Assembly: GCF_040546685.1 (NCBI RefSeq)
Contig: NZ_JBEPOH010000001.1
Span: forward strand, 1,178,001-1,242,000
Length of the DNA: 64,000 bases
Direction of reading: 5' to 3'
Source: Variovorax sp. OAS795
Lineage (GTDB): Bacteria > Pseudomonadota > Gammaproteobacteria > Burkholderiales > Burkholderiaceae_C
A program made the translations under genes and the position numbers. The notes beneath the pieces were generated by a model, which saw only the letters and a program-made list of their open reading frames with translations, was not told the origin of the DNA and ran no database searches. Below are positions 53,655 to 61,051 of the stretch, piece by piece. The first letter of the stretch is position 1. Each line of letters opens with the position of its first letter.

Positions 53655-54389
53655 ATGAGACTCAAGGGCAAGACCGCGCTCGTCACGGCGGCCGGACAGG
53701 GCATCGGCCACGCGAGCGTGCTCGCCATGGCGGCCGAGGGCGCCCAGGTGTGGGCCACCGACGTCAACGAGAAGCTGCTCGAGCGCTACGCGGGCGTTGC
53801 CAACGTGCGCACGGCCCGGCTCGACGTGCTGGACAAGGACGCGATCGGCGCCTTCTTCAAGAGCCTTCCCGCGCTCGACGTGCTGTTCAACTGCGCCGGC
53901 GTGGTGCACAACGGCACCGCGCTCGACGCCACCGACAAGGACCTGGAGTTCGCCTTCAACCTCAACGTGCGGGCGCAGTTCTGGACCATCCAGGCCGTGC
54001 TGCCCGGCATGCTGGCGGCCGGGCGCGGCAGCATCATCAACATGGCGAGCGTCTGCTCGAGCATGAAGGGCCTGCCCAACCGCTTCGTCTACGGCACCAC
54101 CAAGGCGGCGGTGCTCGGCCTCACCAAGAGCGTGGCGGCCGACTACGTGACGCGCGGCATCCGCTGCAACGCCGTCTGCCCCGGCACGGTCGATACGCCG
54201 TCGCTGGGCGACCGCATCAACGCCAACGAAGATCCCGAGGCGGCCCGCAAGGCCTTCATCGCGCGCCAGCCGATGGGGCGGCTCGCGCAGGCCGAGGAGA
54301 TCGCGCCCGTGGTGGTGTTCCTTGCGAGCGACGAATCGGTGTTCGCGACCGGCCAGGCCTTCACGGTCGACGGCGGCCTGACCATATGA
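53655..54389 (+). CDS. SDR oxidoreductase, 2-keto-3-deoxy sugar acid dehydrogenase-like
   Basis: 244-residue classical SDR. Seen: TALVTAAGQGIGHASVLAM (NAD-binding TGxxxGIG variant TAAGQGIG), the NAG-like LFNCAGVV, catalytic Ser in INMASVCSSM and YGTTKAAV with Tyr/Lys, and CNAVCPGTVDTPSL. This subgroup includes DHRS6/BDH2-like enzymes and the bacterial L-2-keto-3-deoxyfuconate/rhamnonate 4-dehydrogenases of non-phosphorylating sugar pathways, which agrees with the FAH hydrolase two genes downstream. TAGGAG precedes the ATG at 53655. Substrate is inferred from context. Confidence 0.88.
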   Translation: MRLKGKTALVTAAGQGIGHASVLAMAAEGAQVWATDVNEKLLERYAGVANVRTARLDVLDKDAIGAFFKSLPALDVLFNCAGVVHNGTALDATDKDLEFAFNLNVRAQFWTIQAVLPGMLAAGRGSIINMASVCSSMKGLPNRFVYGTTKAAVLGLTKSVAADYVTRGIRCNAVCPGTVDTPSLGDRINANEDPEAARKAFIARQPMGRLAQAEEIAPVVVFLASDESVFATGQAFTVDGGLTI

Positions 54390-55132
54390 ACCAGCTCGAC
54401 TTCGCCGGCCGCCACGCAGTGGTGACCGGCGGCGCGGCGGGGCTGGGTTTCGGCATTGCAGAGCGGCTGATCGCATCGGGCGGCAGCGTCACGCTCTGGG
54501 ACCGCGACGAGGCCGCCGCGGCGGCGGCCTGCTCGGCGCTGGGTGCCAAGGCCTTTGCCGTCAAGGTGGACGTGGCGCAGCAGCCTTCGGTGGCTGCGGC
54601 CGTGGCCGCCACGCTGGCGCATGCGCCACGCATCGATGCGCTGGTCAACAGCGCCGGCATCACCGGCCCCAACGTCAAGCTGTGGGACTACCCCGCGGAT
54701 GACTGGCGCCAGGTGATGGACGTCAACATCAACGGCGTCTTTCTCTGTTGCCGCGAAGTGGTGGCGCAGATGCGCACCCAGGGCTACGGCCGCATCGTCA
54801 ATATCGCCTCCGTGGCCGGCAAGGAGGGCAACCCGAACGCCAGCGCCTACAGTGCGAGCAAGGCGGCGGTCATCGCGCTCACCAAGTCGCTGGGCAAGGA
54901 GCTGGCTGACACCGGCGTTCGCGTCAACTGCGTGACGCCCGCCGCGGTGAAGACCGCCATCTTCGACCAGATGACACCGGAGCACATCGCGTTCATGCTC
55001 TCGAAGATTCCCATGGGCCGCTTCGGCACGGTGGAAGAGATTGCGGCCATGGTTTGCTGGCTCTGCACCGAAGATTGCTCGTTTTCCACTGGCGCCGTGT
55101 TCGACCTCTCCGGCGGCCGCTCCACTTACTGA
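54386..55132 (+). CDS. SDR family oxidoreductase
   Basis: 248-residue classical SDR. Seen: HAVVTGGAAGLGFGIAERL (TGxxxGLG), ALVNSAGITGPN, IVNIASVAGKEG, YSASKAAVIALTKSL with catalytic Tyr/Lys, and VNCVTPAAVKTAIF. Its ATG overlaps the stop of the preceding SDR (ATGA). Having two SDRs in one operon suggests consecutive oxidations, such as aldose or lactol oxidation and a later 4-position oxidation. Which enzyme takes which step cannot be read from sequence. Confidence 0.9.
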   Translation: MNQLDFAGRHAVVTGGAAGLGFGIAERLIASGGSVTLWDRDEAAAAAACSALGAKAFAVKVDVAQQPSVAAAVAATLAHAPRIDALVNSAGITGPNVKLWDYPADDWRQVMDVNINGVFLCCREVVAQMRTQGYGRIVNIASVAGKEGNPNASAYSASKAAVIALTKSLGKELADTGVRVNCVTPAAVKTAIFDQMTPEHIAFMLSKIPMGRFGTVEEIAAMVCWLCTEDCSFSTGAVFDLSGGRSTY

Positions 55133-55159
55133 TAGCTCAGTCTCACAAGAAAGGACAAC

Positions 55160-56008
55160 ATGAAACTCGTTCGCTATGGCAACCCCGGCAAGGAAAAGCC
55201 CGGCCTCATCGACGGCGAAGGCCGTCTGCGCGACCTCAGCGCGCTGGTCAAGGACATCGGACCCGAGCAGCTCGGCGATGCCGCGCTGGCCAAGCTGCAG
55301 AAGCAGAAGGTCGACAAGCTGCCGCTGGTCAGGGGCAAGCCGCGCTTCGGCAGCCCCGTGGCCAACGTCGGCAAGTTCATTGCCATTGGCCTGAACTACG
55401 CCGATCATGCGGCCGAATCGGGCCTCCCGATCCCCGCCGAGCCAGTGGTCTTCATGAAGGCCACCAGCTGCATCCAGGGCCCGAACGATCCGGTCATGCT
55501 GCCCAAGAACTCGGTCAAGAGCGACTGGGAAGTCGAACTCGGCGTGGTCATCGGCACGCGCGCGCGCTACGTCTCGCAAAAAGACGCGCTCAATTTCGTG
55601 GCCGGCTACTGCACCATCAACGACGTGAGCGAGCGCGAGTACCAGATCGAGCGCGGCGGCACCTGGGACAAGGGCAAGGGTTGCGACACCTTCGGCCCCA
55701 TCGGCCCGTGGCTCGTGACGCGCGACGAAGTGCCCAACCCGCAGAAGCTGTCGATGTGGCTCGACCTCAACGGCAAGCGCATGCAGACCGGCAGCACCAA
55801 GACCATGATCTTCAGCATCGCCAAGATCGTGAGCTACCTGAGCCAATTCATGACGCTCATGCCCGGCGACGTCATCACCACCGGCACGCCGCCCGGCGTG
55901 GGCCTTGGCATGAAGCCGCCGCTCTACCTGAAGAAGGGCGACGTGATGACGCTGGGCATCGAGGGCCTGGGCGAGCAGCGCCAGGAAGTGGTGCCTTTCA
56001 AGCTTTAA
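55160..56008 (+). CDS. Fumarylacetoacetate hydrolase family protein (2,4-diketo-3-deoxy sugar acid hydrolase-like)
   Basis: 282-residue FAH-family enzyme. Seen: N-terminal MKLVRYGNPGKEKPGLID, then the catalytic domain with FIAIGLNYADHAAESG, PVVFMKATSCIQGPNDPV, SDWEVELGVVIG with metal-binding Glu residues, GYCTINDVSEREYQ, KGKGCDTFGPIGPWLVT and the terminal VITTGTPPGVGLGMKPP. The KGxDTFxPxGPWL pattern is common to 2,4-diketo-3-deoxy-L-fuconate/rhamnonate hydrolases, which cleave to pyruvate and a hydroxy acid. That would finish the oxidative route begun by the SDRs. A strong terminator follows. Confidence 0.9.
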   Translation: MKLVRYGNPGKEKPGLIDGEGRLRDLSALVKDIGPEQLGDAALAKLQKQKVDKLPLVRGKPRFGSPVANVGKFIAIGLNYADHAAESGLPIPAEPVVFMKATSCIQGPNDPVMLPKNSVKSDWEVELGVVIGTRARYVSQKDALNFVAGYCTINDVSEREYQIERGGTWDKGKGCDTFGPIGPWLVTRDEVPNPQKLSMWLDLNGKRMQTGSTKTMIFSIAKIVSYLSQFMTLMPGDVITTGTPPGVGLGMKPPLYLKKGDVMTLGIEGLGEQRQEVVPFKL

Positions 56009-56028
56009 GCCACGCAGGGCGACGAACG

Positions 56029-56062
56029 GCGCGTCGGGCGGAAGCCCGGCGCGCTTTTTTTT
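56029..56062 (+). terminator. Rho-independent terminator after the FAH gene
   Basis: GCGCGTCGGGC (56029-56039), GGAA loop, GCCCGGCGCGC (56044-56054), an 11-bp stem with one T-G pair, followed directly by eight T (56055-56062). It ends the SDR-SDR-FAH operon. Confidence 0.92.
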
Positions 56063-56081
56063 GCCTGCGCGCGGTGGCCGC

Positions 56082-56966
56082 TCATCGCAGCATCCGGACC
56101 AGCGCGTCATACACCAGCCGCACGCGCGCGGGCACCGGCGCGCGCTGCGGGCGATAGACGTTGATCGGCCATGGCTCCGGCGCGTCGGCTTCCAGCACCG
56201 GCACCAGCGCGCCCGTTTGCAGCCAGGGCTCGGCCAGCGGCCCGATGAGCTGGCCAAAGCCCACGCCGGCCAGCACGGCGGCGCATTCGGCATCGATGTC
56301 ATCGGTCACGAAAGCGGGCGACGCCACGGTGACGACTCGCCGCTTGCTGAACGCCCACGGCCAGGGACGGCCCGAGCTCAGGTCGATCAGCGCGGTGAGC
56401 GGCAATGCCGAAAGCCCATCGAGGCTCTTGGGCGTGCCCACCCGTGCGATGAGCGCCGGCGCCGCCACCACGTGGAGCGGCATCTTTCCGACGGTGCGTG
56501 CAACAAAGCGCGCATCGCGCATCGGGCCGACGCGCACGCCGATGTCGATCTGCTCGTCCACCACGTCGGCGTGCTGCTCGGACAGTCGCAGGTCGAGCAC
56601 CAGACCGGGGTGCGCTGCCAAGAGCGGCGCGAGCGCTTGGGGAATGAGCCGCGCATACATGTGCGGCGCCGTCACCCGCACCGTGCCCGCGTGCTGCGAC
56701 AGCGTGCGCCGTTCGATTTCGTGGAACAGGGCGTCGACGCCGCCGACCGCCACGCGCGCGCGCTCCGCAAGCTGCCGGCCGAAGTCGGTGAGCTGCACGC
56801 CGCGCGTGCTGCGGTGGAACAGCGGCTCGCCCAGTTCTTCTTCCAGCTCGCGCACCGCACGCGTCACCACCTGGGGCGACACCGACAGGCGCACGGCAGC
56901 CTCGCGAAAGTTGGCGGCTGCTGCGGCGGTGCAGAACACGCGCAGGGCTTCGAGGCGGTTGGCCAT
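56082..56966 (-). CDS. LysR family transcriptional regulator
   Basis: 294 residues. Seen: N-terminal winged helix (residues 1-60; RLEALRVFCTAAAAANFREAAVRLSVSP, VTRAVRELEEELGEPLFHRSTRGVQLT, short signatures of LysR) and a periplasmic-binding-like effector domain (about 90-290). It belongs to the CrgA/PA-type group that usually controls a divergent oxidoreductase gene. Here the divergent SDR gene starts 129 bases away, with an ATTCC-N7-GGAAT dyad between them. The effector is unknown. Confidence 0.92.
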   Translation of the reverse strand: MANRLEALRVFCTAAAAANFREAAVRLSVSPQVVTRAVRELEEELGEPLFHRSTRGVQLTDFGRQLAERARVAVGGVDALFHEIERRTLSQHAGTVRVTAPHMYARLIPQALAPLLAAHPGLVLDLRLSEQHADVVDEQIDIGVRVGPMRDARFVARTVGKMPLHVVAAPALIARVGTPKSLDGLSALPLTALIDLSSGRPWPWAFSKRRVVTVASPAFVTDDIDAECAAVLAGVGFGQLIGPLAEPWLQTGALVPVLEADAPEPWPINVYRPQRAPVPARVRLVYDALVRMLR

Positions 56967-56989
56967 GGGTTGCTTTCAACAGGAAAGGT

Positions 56990-57006
56990 ATTCCATTTTC
57001 CGGAAT
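56990..57006. promoter_or_regulatory. Putative LysR box (ATTCC-N7-GGAAT)
   Basis: ATTCC (56990-56994), 7 bases, GGAAT (57002-57006). The dyad fits the T-N11-A format of LysR sites and lies between the LysR gene and the divergent SDR gene. Confidence 0.5.
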
Positions 57007-57095
57007 TCTGAAGGCGCCAGAGTTTCATTTACGGGAATGCGTGGATTTTCGACACTGCATGCACTTCTTCTGCAACACACCCGAAAGGAAACTCC

Positions 57096-57854
57096 ATGAC
57101 ATCCGTTCAAGACAACATCCGCGGCAAGGTCGCCATCGTCACCGGCGCGAGCAGCGGGCTCGGCGAATCGACCGCGCGCCACCTGGCCGCGCGCGGCGCC
57201 AAGGTGGTGCTTGCGGCGCGCCGCACCGACCGGCTTGACAGGGTGGTGGCCGAGATTCGCGAGGCCGGCGGCGAGGCCATCGCCGTCGCCACCGACGTGG
57301 CGCGGCGCGCCGACCTGGAAAAGCTCGCGGCCGCCACCATCGAAGCCTTCGGCCGCATCGACGTGCTGGTCAACAACGCGGGCGTGATGCCGCTGTCGCC
57401 GATCGAGAAGCTCAAGGTCGACGAATGGGACCGCACCATCGACGTCAACATCAAGGGCGTGCTCTACGGCATTGCCGCGGTGCTGCCGCGCATGCAGGCG
57501 CAGGGCAGCGGGCACATCGTCAACGTGGCGTCCATCGCCGGGCTCAAGGTGTTCACGCCCATCGGCACCGTCTACAGCGCGACCAAGCACGCGGTGCGCG
57601 CCATCTCCGAAGGGCTGCGCGTGGAAATGGGCCGCAGCGGCGTGCGCGTGACCATCGTGTCGCCCGGCGCGATCGAGTCGGAGCTGAAGTTCGGCAGCAG
57701 CGACGCCGAGAGCGCGGCCGGCGTGAAGGCGTTCTACGAGGCCAACCAGATTCCGGCCGACTCGGTGGCGCGCGCCGTGGTCTATGCCGTGGAGCAACCC
57801 GCGGACGTGGACATCAACGAGGTCGTGCTGCGGCCGGTGTCGCAGGAGTTCTGA
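57096..57854 (+). CDS. SDR family oxidoreductase
   Basis: 252-residue classical SDR. Seen: VAIVTGASSGLGESTARHL (TGxxxGLG), AARRTDRLD (basic residues after strand 2, suggesting NADP preference), VLVNNAGVMPLSPI, IVNVASIAGLKV, YSATKHAVRAISEGL with catalytic Tyr/Lys, and SPGAIESELKF. The pattern resembles the YdfG/serine-dehydrogenase-like group of oxidoreductases. It is the single divergent partner of the LysR regulator and is probably induced by that regulator's ligand. Natural substrate unknown. Confidence 0.91.
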   Translation: MTSVQDNIRGKVAIVTGASSGLGESTARHLAARGAKVVLAARRTDRLDRVVAEIREAGGEAIAVATDVARRADLEKLAAATIEAFGRIDVLVNNAGVMPLSPIEKLKVDEWDRTIDVNIKGVLYGIAAVLPRMQAQGSGHIVNVASIAGLKVFTPIGTVYSATKHAVRAISEGLRVEMGRSGVRVTIVSPGAIESELKFGSSDAESAAGVKAFYEANQIPADSVARAVVYAVEQPADVDINEVVLRPVSQEF

Positions 57855-57892
57855 TCCGGGCGGGCAGTGGCGGCCCCGCCCCGCTTCGATTA

Positions 57893-57911
57893 ACCTTCAA
57901 CGCTGGAAGGT
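57893..57911. promoter_or_regulatory. Inverted repeat ACCTTC-N7-GAAGGT upstream of the TetR gene
   Basis: ACCTTC (57893-57898), 7-base spacer, GAAGGT (57906-57911). Located between the SDR stop and the TetR gene. The shape recalls MerR-type sites, but no MerR gene is nearby; it could also be a weak transcription stop for the SDR gene. Confidence 0.35.
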
Positions 57912-57947
57912 CATTGAGAGCCAAAATCGCAAAGCCCCTGCAAAATA

Positions 57948-57959
57948 GAACGACCGTTC
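57948..57959. promoter_or_regulatory. Putative TetR operator GAACG-N2-CGTTC
   Basis: GAACG (57948-57952), AC, CGTTC (57955-57959), 21 bases before the TetR start and embedded in A/T-rich flanks (AAAATA ... TTTTATT). The position suits autoregulation by the downstream TetR protein, which may also control the beta-oxidation genes. Confidence 0.6.
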
Positions 57960-57980
57960 GTTTTATTCGGAGCTTCCACG

Positions 57981-58679
57981 ATGTCCGTCAATGCCGTTCC
58001 CGCCAAGCCGGTCCGCGCCGCCCAGAAGGGCCAGCAGACCAAGGCCGTCATCGTCGACGCGGCGCTGGCGCTGGCGGCGCAGATCGGGCTCGAAGGGCTG
58101 TCGATCGGCGCCGTGGCCGAGATTACGAAGATGAGCAAGTCGGGCGTGTTCGCCCACTTCGGCTCGCGCGAGGAGCTGCAGATCTCGGTGGTGCGCGAGT
58201 ATCACGCGCGCTTCGAGCAAGAGGTTTTCTTTCCGGCCCTGGAGGCGCCGCGCGGCCTGCCGCGCCTGCGCGCCATGTTCGCCAACTGGATGAAGCGCAC
58301 CTCGGCGGAGATCGACTCCGGCTGCATCTACATCAGCGGCGCTTCCGAGTTCGACGACCGTCCCGGCCCGGTGCGCGATGCGCTGGTGGAGTCGGTCAGC
58401 ATCTGGCAGGCCGCCGTGCTGCGCGCCATCGTGCAGTCCAAGAGCGAGGGCCATCTGCGCGCCGATGCCGACGAGCGCCAGGTCGCGTTCGAGATCCACG
58501 GGCTGATCCTCGCGCTGCACTACGAGGCGCGCTTTTTGCAAGTGCCCGGCTCCATCGGCCGCGCGAACGTCGGCTTCGACAACATCCTGGCGCGCAGTGC
58601 CACCCCCGAAGCGCCGTCGGCCGGAATGGCCGCCACTGCCAAGCCTGCCGCTTCCCGCCGTCTCAAGCCGGTGCGCTGA
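57981..58679 (+). CDS. TetR family transcriptional regulator
   Basis: 232 residues. Seen: N-terminal HTH (about residues 20-65; VIVDAALALAAQIGLEGLSIGAVAEI, KSGVFAHFGSREELQ) and a C-terminal helical domain (TetR_C-like, with SGCIYISGASEFDDRPGPVRDAL and YEARFLQVPGS), then a basic Ala/Pro/Lys tail. It directly precedes an acyl-CoA dehydrogenase gene (66 bases) and a GAACG-N2-CGTTC dyad lies in front of it, so it is likely to sense an acyl-CoA or fatty acid and to control the fatty-acid genes downstream. Confidence 0.92.
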   Translation: MSVNAVPAKPVRAAQKGQQTKAVIVDAALALAAQIGLEGLSIGAVAEITKMSKSGVFAHFGSREELQISVVREYHARFEQEVFFPALEAPRGLPRLRAMFANWMKRTSAEIDSGCIYISGASEFDDRPGPVRDALVESVSIWQAAVLRAIVQSKSEGHLRADADERQVAFEIHGLILALHYEARFLQVPGSIGRANVGFDNILARSATPEAPSAGMAATAKPAASRRLKPVR

Positions 58680-58745
58680 GCGGGCGGCCCTTTTTTCGTT
58701 CTTCCTTTTTCCTTTTTATCCAGTTTTCGACCAGGAGAGTCCCGG

Positions 58746-60542
58746 ATGCCTAGCTACAACCCACCCGTACGCGACATGCAGTTCGTGCTGCACGAAGTGC
58801 TCAACGTCGCTGATGAACTCAAGGCGCTTCCGGCCCATGCCGAGACCGATGCCGACACCATCAACGCGGTGATCGAAGAGGCCGGCAAGTTCGCCGCCGA
58901 AGTCACGTTCCCGCTGAACATCAGCGGCGACGAGGAGGGCTGCACGCTCGACAAGACCACGCACGAGGTGAAGACGCCCAAGGGTTTCAAGGACGCCTAC
59001 GCCAGGTACGTCGAGGGCGGCTGGCCCGCGCTGTCGTGCGACCCGGCCTTCGGCGGCCAGGGCCTGCCCTTCGTGGTGAACCAGTGCCTGTTCGAGATGC
59101 TCAACAGCGCCAACCAGGCCTGGACCATGTACCCCGGCCTGTCGCACGGGGCCTACGAAGCGCTGGTGGCCCACGGCACCGAAGAGCAGAAGAAGACCTA
59201 CCTGCCCAAGCTCACGACCGGCGAATGGACCGGCACCATGTGCCTGACCGAACCCCATTGCGGCACCGACCTGGGCCTCTTGCGCACCAAGGCCGAGCCG
59301 CAGCCCGACGGCAGCTACCGCATCACCGGCAGCAAGATCTTCATCTCGGCCGGCGAGCACGACATGACGGACAACATCATTCACCTGGTGCTGGCCCGCC
59401 TGCCCGATGCGCCCAAGGGCAGCAAGGGCATCAGCCTGTTCGTGGTGCCCAAGTACAAGGTCAAGGCCGACGGCTCGCTCGGCGAGCGCAACCCGATCTT
59501 CTGCGCCGGCCTCGAGCACAAGATGGGCATCCACGGCAACGCCACCGCGCAGATCGTGATCGAAGGCGCCACCGGCTCGCTGGTGGGCGAGCCCAACAAG
59601 GGCCTGCAGGCGATGTTCGTGATGATGAACGCCGCGCGCTTGGGCGTGGGCAACCAGTCGCTCGGCCTGACCGAGGTGGCCTACCAGAACGCGCTGGCCT
59701 ACGCGAAGGACCGCGTGCAGATGCGCTCGCTCTCGGGCGTGAAGGCCAAGGACAAGGAAGCCGACCCCATCATCGTGCACCCCGACGTGCGCAAGATGCT
59801 GCTCACCGCCAAGGCCTATGCCGAAGGCGGCCGCGCCCTGCAGATCTTCTGCACGCTGCTGCTCGACAAGGAGCACCACCACCCGGACGAGAAGGTGCGC
59901 AAGGACTCGGGCGAACTGGTCGCGCTGCTCACGCCGATCGTCAAGGCCTTCATCACCGACAACGGCCACATCGCCACCAACGCCTGCATGCAGGTGTTCG
60001 GCGGCCATGGCTTCATCAAGGAATGGGGCATGGAGCAGTTCGTGCGCGACAACCGCATCAACATGATCTACGAAGGCACCAACACCATCCAGTCGCTGGA
60101 CCTGCTGGGCCGCAAGGTGCTGGGCAACAACGGCGCGTCGCTCAAGAAGTTCGGCAAGCTCGTCGCCCGCCTGGTCGAAGAGGAAGGCGTGAACGAGAAG
60201 ATGGCCGAGTTCATCAACCCGATCGCCATGCTGGGCGACCAGCTCACCAAGTTCACGACGGAGATCGGATTCAAGGGCTTCCAGAACCCCGACGAAGTGG
60301 GCGCCGCGGCCGTGGACTACCTGCGCGTGGCGGGCCACTTCGTGTTCGGCTACCTGTTCGCGCGCATGGCCCAGGTGGCGCTACGCGAAATTGCCGCCGG
60401 CAACACCGACCCGTTCTACGTCGCCAAGCTGCAGACCGCGCGCTTCTACTTCGCCAAGCTGTTCCCCGAGACCGCGACGCTGATGCGCACCGCGCGTGCC
60501 GGCAGCAAGGTGCTGATGGACACCGATGCGGCGCTGGCCTGA
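58746..60542 (+). CDS. Acyl-CoA dehydrogenase
   Basis: 598-residue flavoenzyme catalysing the first step of beta-oxidation. Seen: the N-terminal domain of the longer ~600-residue subgroup (MPSYNPPVRDMQFVLHEV), GEWTGTMCLTEPHCGTDLGLL, FISAGEHDMTDNIIHLVLAR, EHKMGIHGNATAQ, and the C-terminal IATNACMQVFGGHGFIKEWG and RDNRINMIYEGTNTIQSLDL, where Glu of YEGTN is the catalytic base. This architecture is typical of proteobacterial medium/long-chain enzymes. Preceded by CAGGAGAGTCCCGG before the ATG. It heads a probable fatty-acid operon. Confidence 0.95.
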   Translation: MPSYNPPVRDMQFVLHEVLNVADELKALPAHAETDADTINAVIEEAGKFAAEVTFPLNISGDEEGCTLDKTTHEVKTPKGFKDAYARYVEGGWPALSCDPAFGGQGLPFVVNQCLFEMLNSANQAWTMYPGLSHGAYEALVAHGTEEQKKTYLPKLTTGEWTGTMCLTEPHCGTDLGLLRTKAEPQPDGSYRITGSKIFISAGEHDMTDNIIHLVLARLPDAPKGSKGISLFVVPKYKVKADGSLGERNPIFCAGLEHKMGIHGNATAQIVIEGATGSLVGEPNKGLQAMFVMMNAARLGVGNQSLGLTEVAYQNALAYAKDRVQMRSLSGVKAKDKEADPIIVHPDVRKMLLTAKAYAEGGRALQIFCTLLLDKEHHHPDEKVRKDSGELVALLTPIVKAFITDNGHIATNACMQVFGGHGFIKEWGMEQFVRDNRINMIYEGTNTIQSLDLLGRKVLGNNGASLKKFGKLVARLVEEEGVNEKMAEFINPIAMLGDQLTKFTTEIGFKGFQNPDEVGAAAVDYLRVAGHFVFGYLFARMAQVALREIAAGNTDPFYVAKLQTARFYFAKLFPETATLMRTARAGSKVLMDTDAALA

Positions 60543-60580
60543 GGTCCCCGCCTTTTTGAATCTTTGAACGGAAACCGCCC

Positions 60581-61015
60581 ATGAAATCGACGCTTGCAGC
60601 CATCGTCTTCCTCGCCGTCTCCGCCACGGCGATGGCCCAGTCAACTCCGGTGGGGCTGTGGCGCAACGTCGACGACAAGACGGGCGAGGCCAAGGCCGAG
60701 ATCCGCATCGGCGAAGCGGGCGGCGCGCTCATCGGCCGCATCGAGAAGTCGCTCCGGAAAGACACCAAGGCCGACGCGATCTGCGATGAGTGCACCGACG
60801 ACCGCAAGGGCAAGCCCATTGCGGGGCTCGAGATCATCCGAGGCGGCAAGAAAGCCGAAGGCAAGGACGTCTGGGAAGGCGGAAAGATCCTCGACCCGGA
60901 AAACGGCAAGGAATACCGAGCGAGCTTCACGCCCATCGACGGCGGCAAGAAGCTCGAAGTGCGCGGCTACCTGGGGCCCTTCTGGCGCACCCAGACCTGG
61001 AATCGAGTCCAGTAG
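60581..61015 (+). CDS. DUF2147 domain exported protein
   Basis: 144 residues. Seen: a signal peptide (MKSTLAAIVFLAVSATAMAQ, cleavage after AMA) and the DUF2147 domain: PVGLWRNVDDKTGEAKAEIRI at the start, CDECTDDRKGKPIAGLEII with a CxxC pair, GGKILDPENGKEYRASF and YLGPFWRTQTWNRV at the end. It should be a small periplasmic protein of lipocalin-like fold; the family's function is unknown. Its position between acyl-CoA dehydrogenase and the HAD/hydratase fusion (38- and 36-base gaps) implies co-expression with beta-oxidation. Confidence 0.9.
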   Translation: MKSTLAAIVFLAVSATAMAQSTPVGLWRNVDDKTGEAKAEIRIGEAGGALIGRIEKSLRKDTKADAICDECTDDRKGKPIAGLEIIRGGKKAEGKDVWEGGKILDPENGKEYRASFTPIDGGKKLEVRGYLGPFWRTQTWNRVQ

Positions 61016-61051
61016 GCCGCCGCGTCATCAATCCAGGAAATACCAATCAAC

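Noticed and set aside
58680..58730. T-rich stretch after the TetR gene as a rho-independent terminator
   Set aside because: No stem with an allowable loop precedes the T run.
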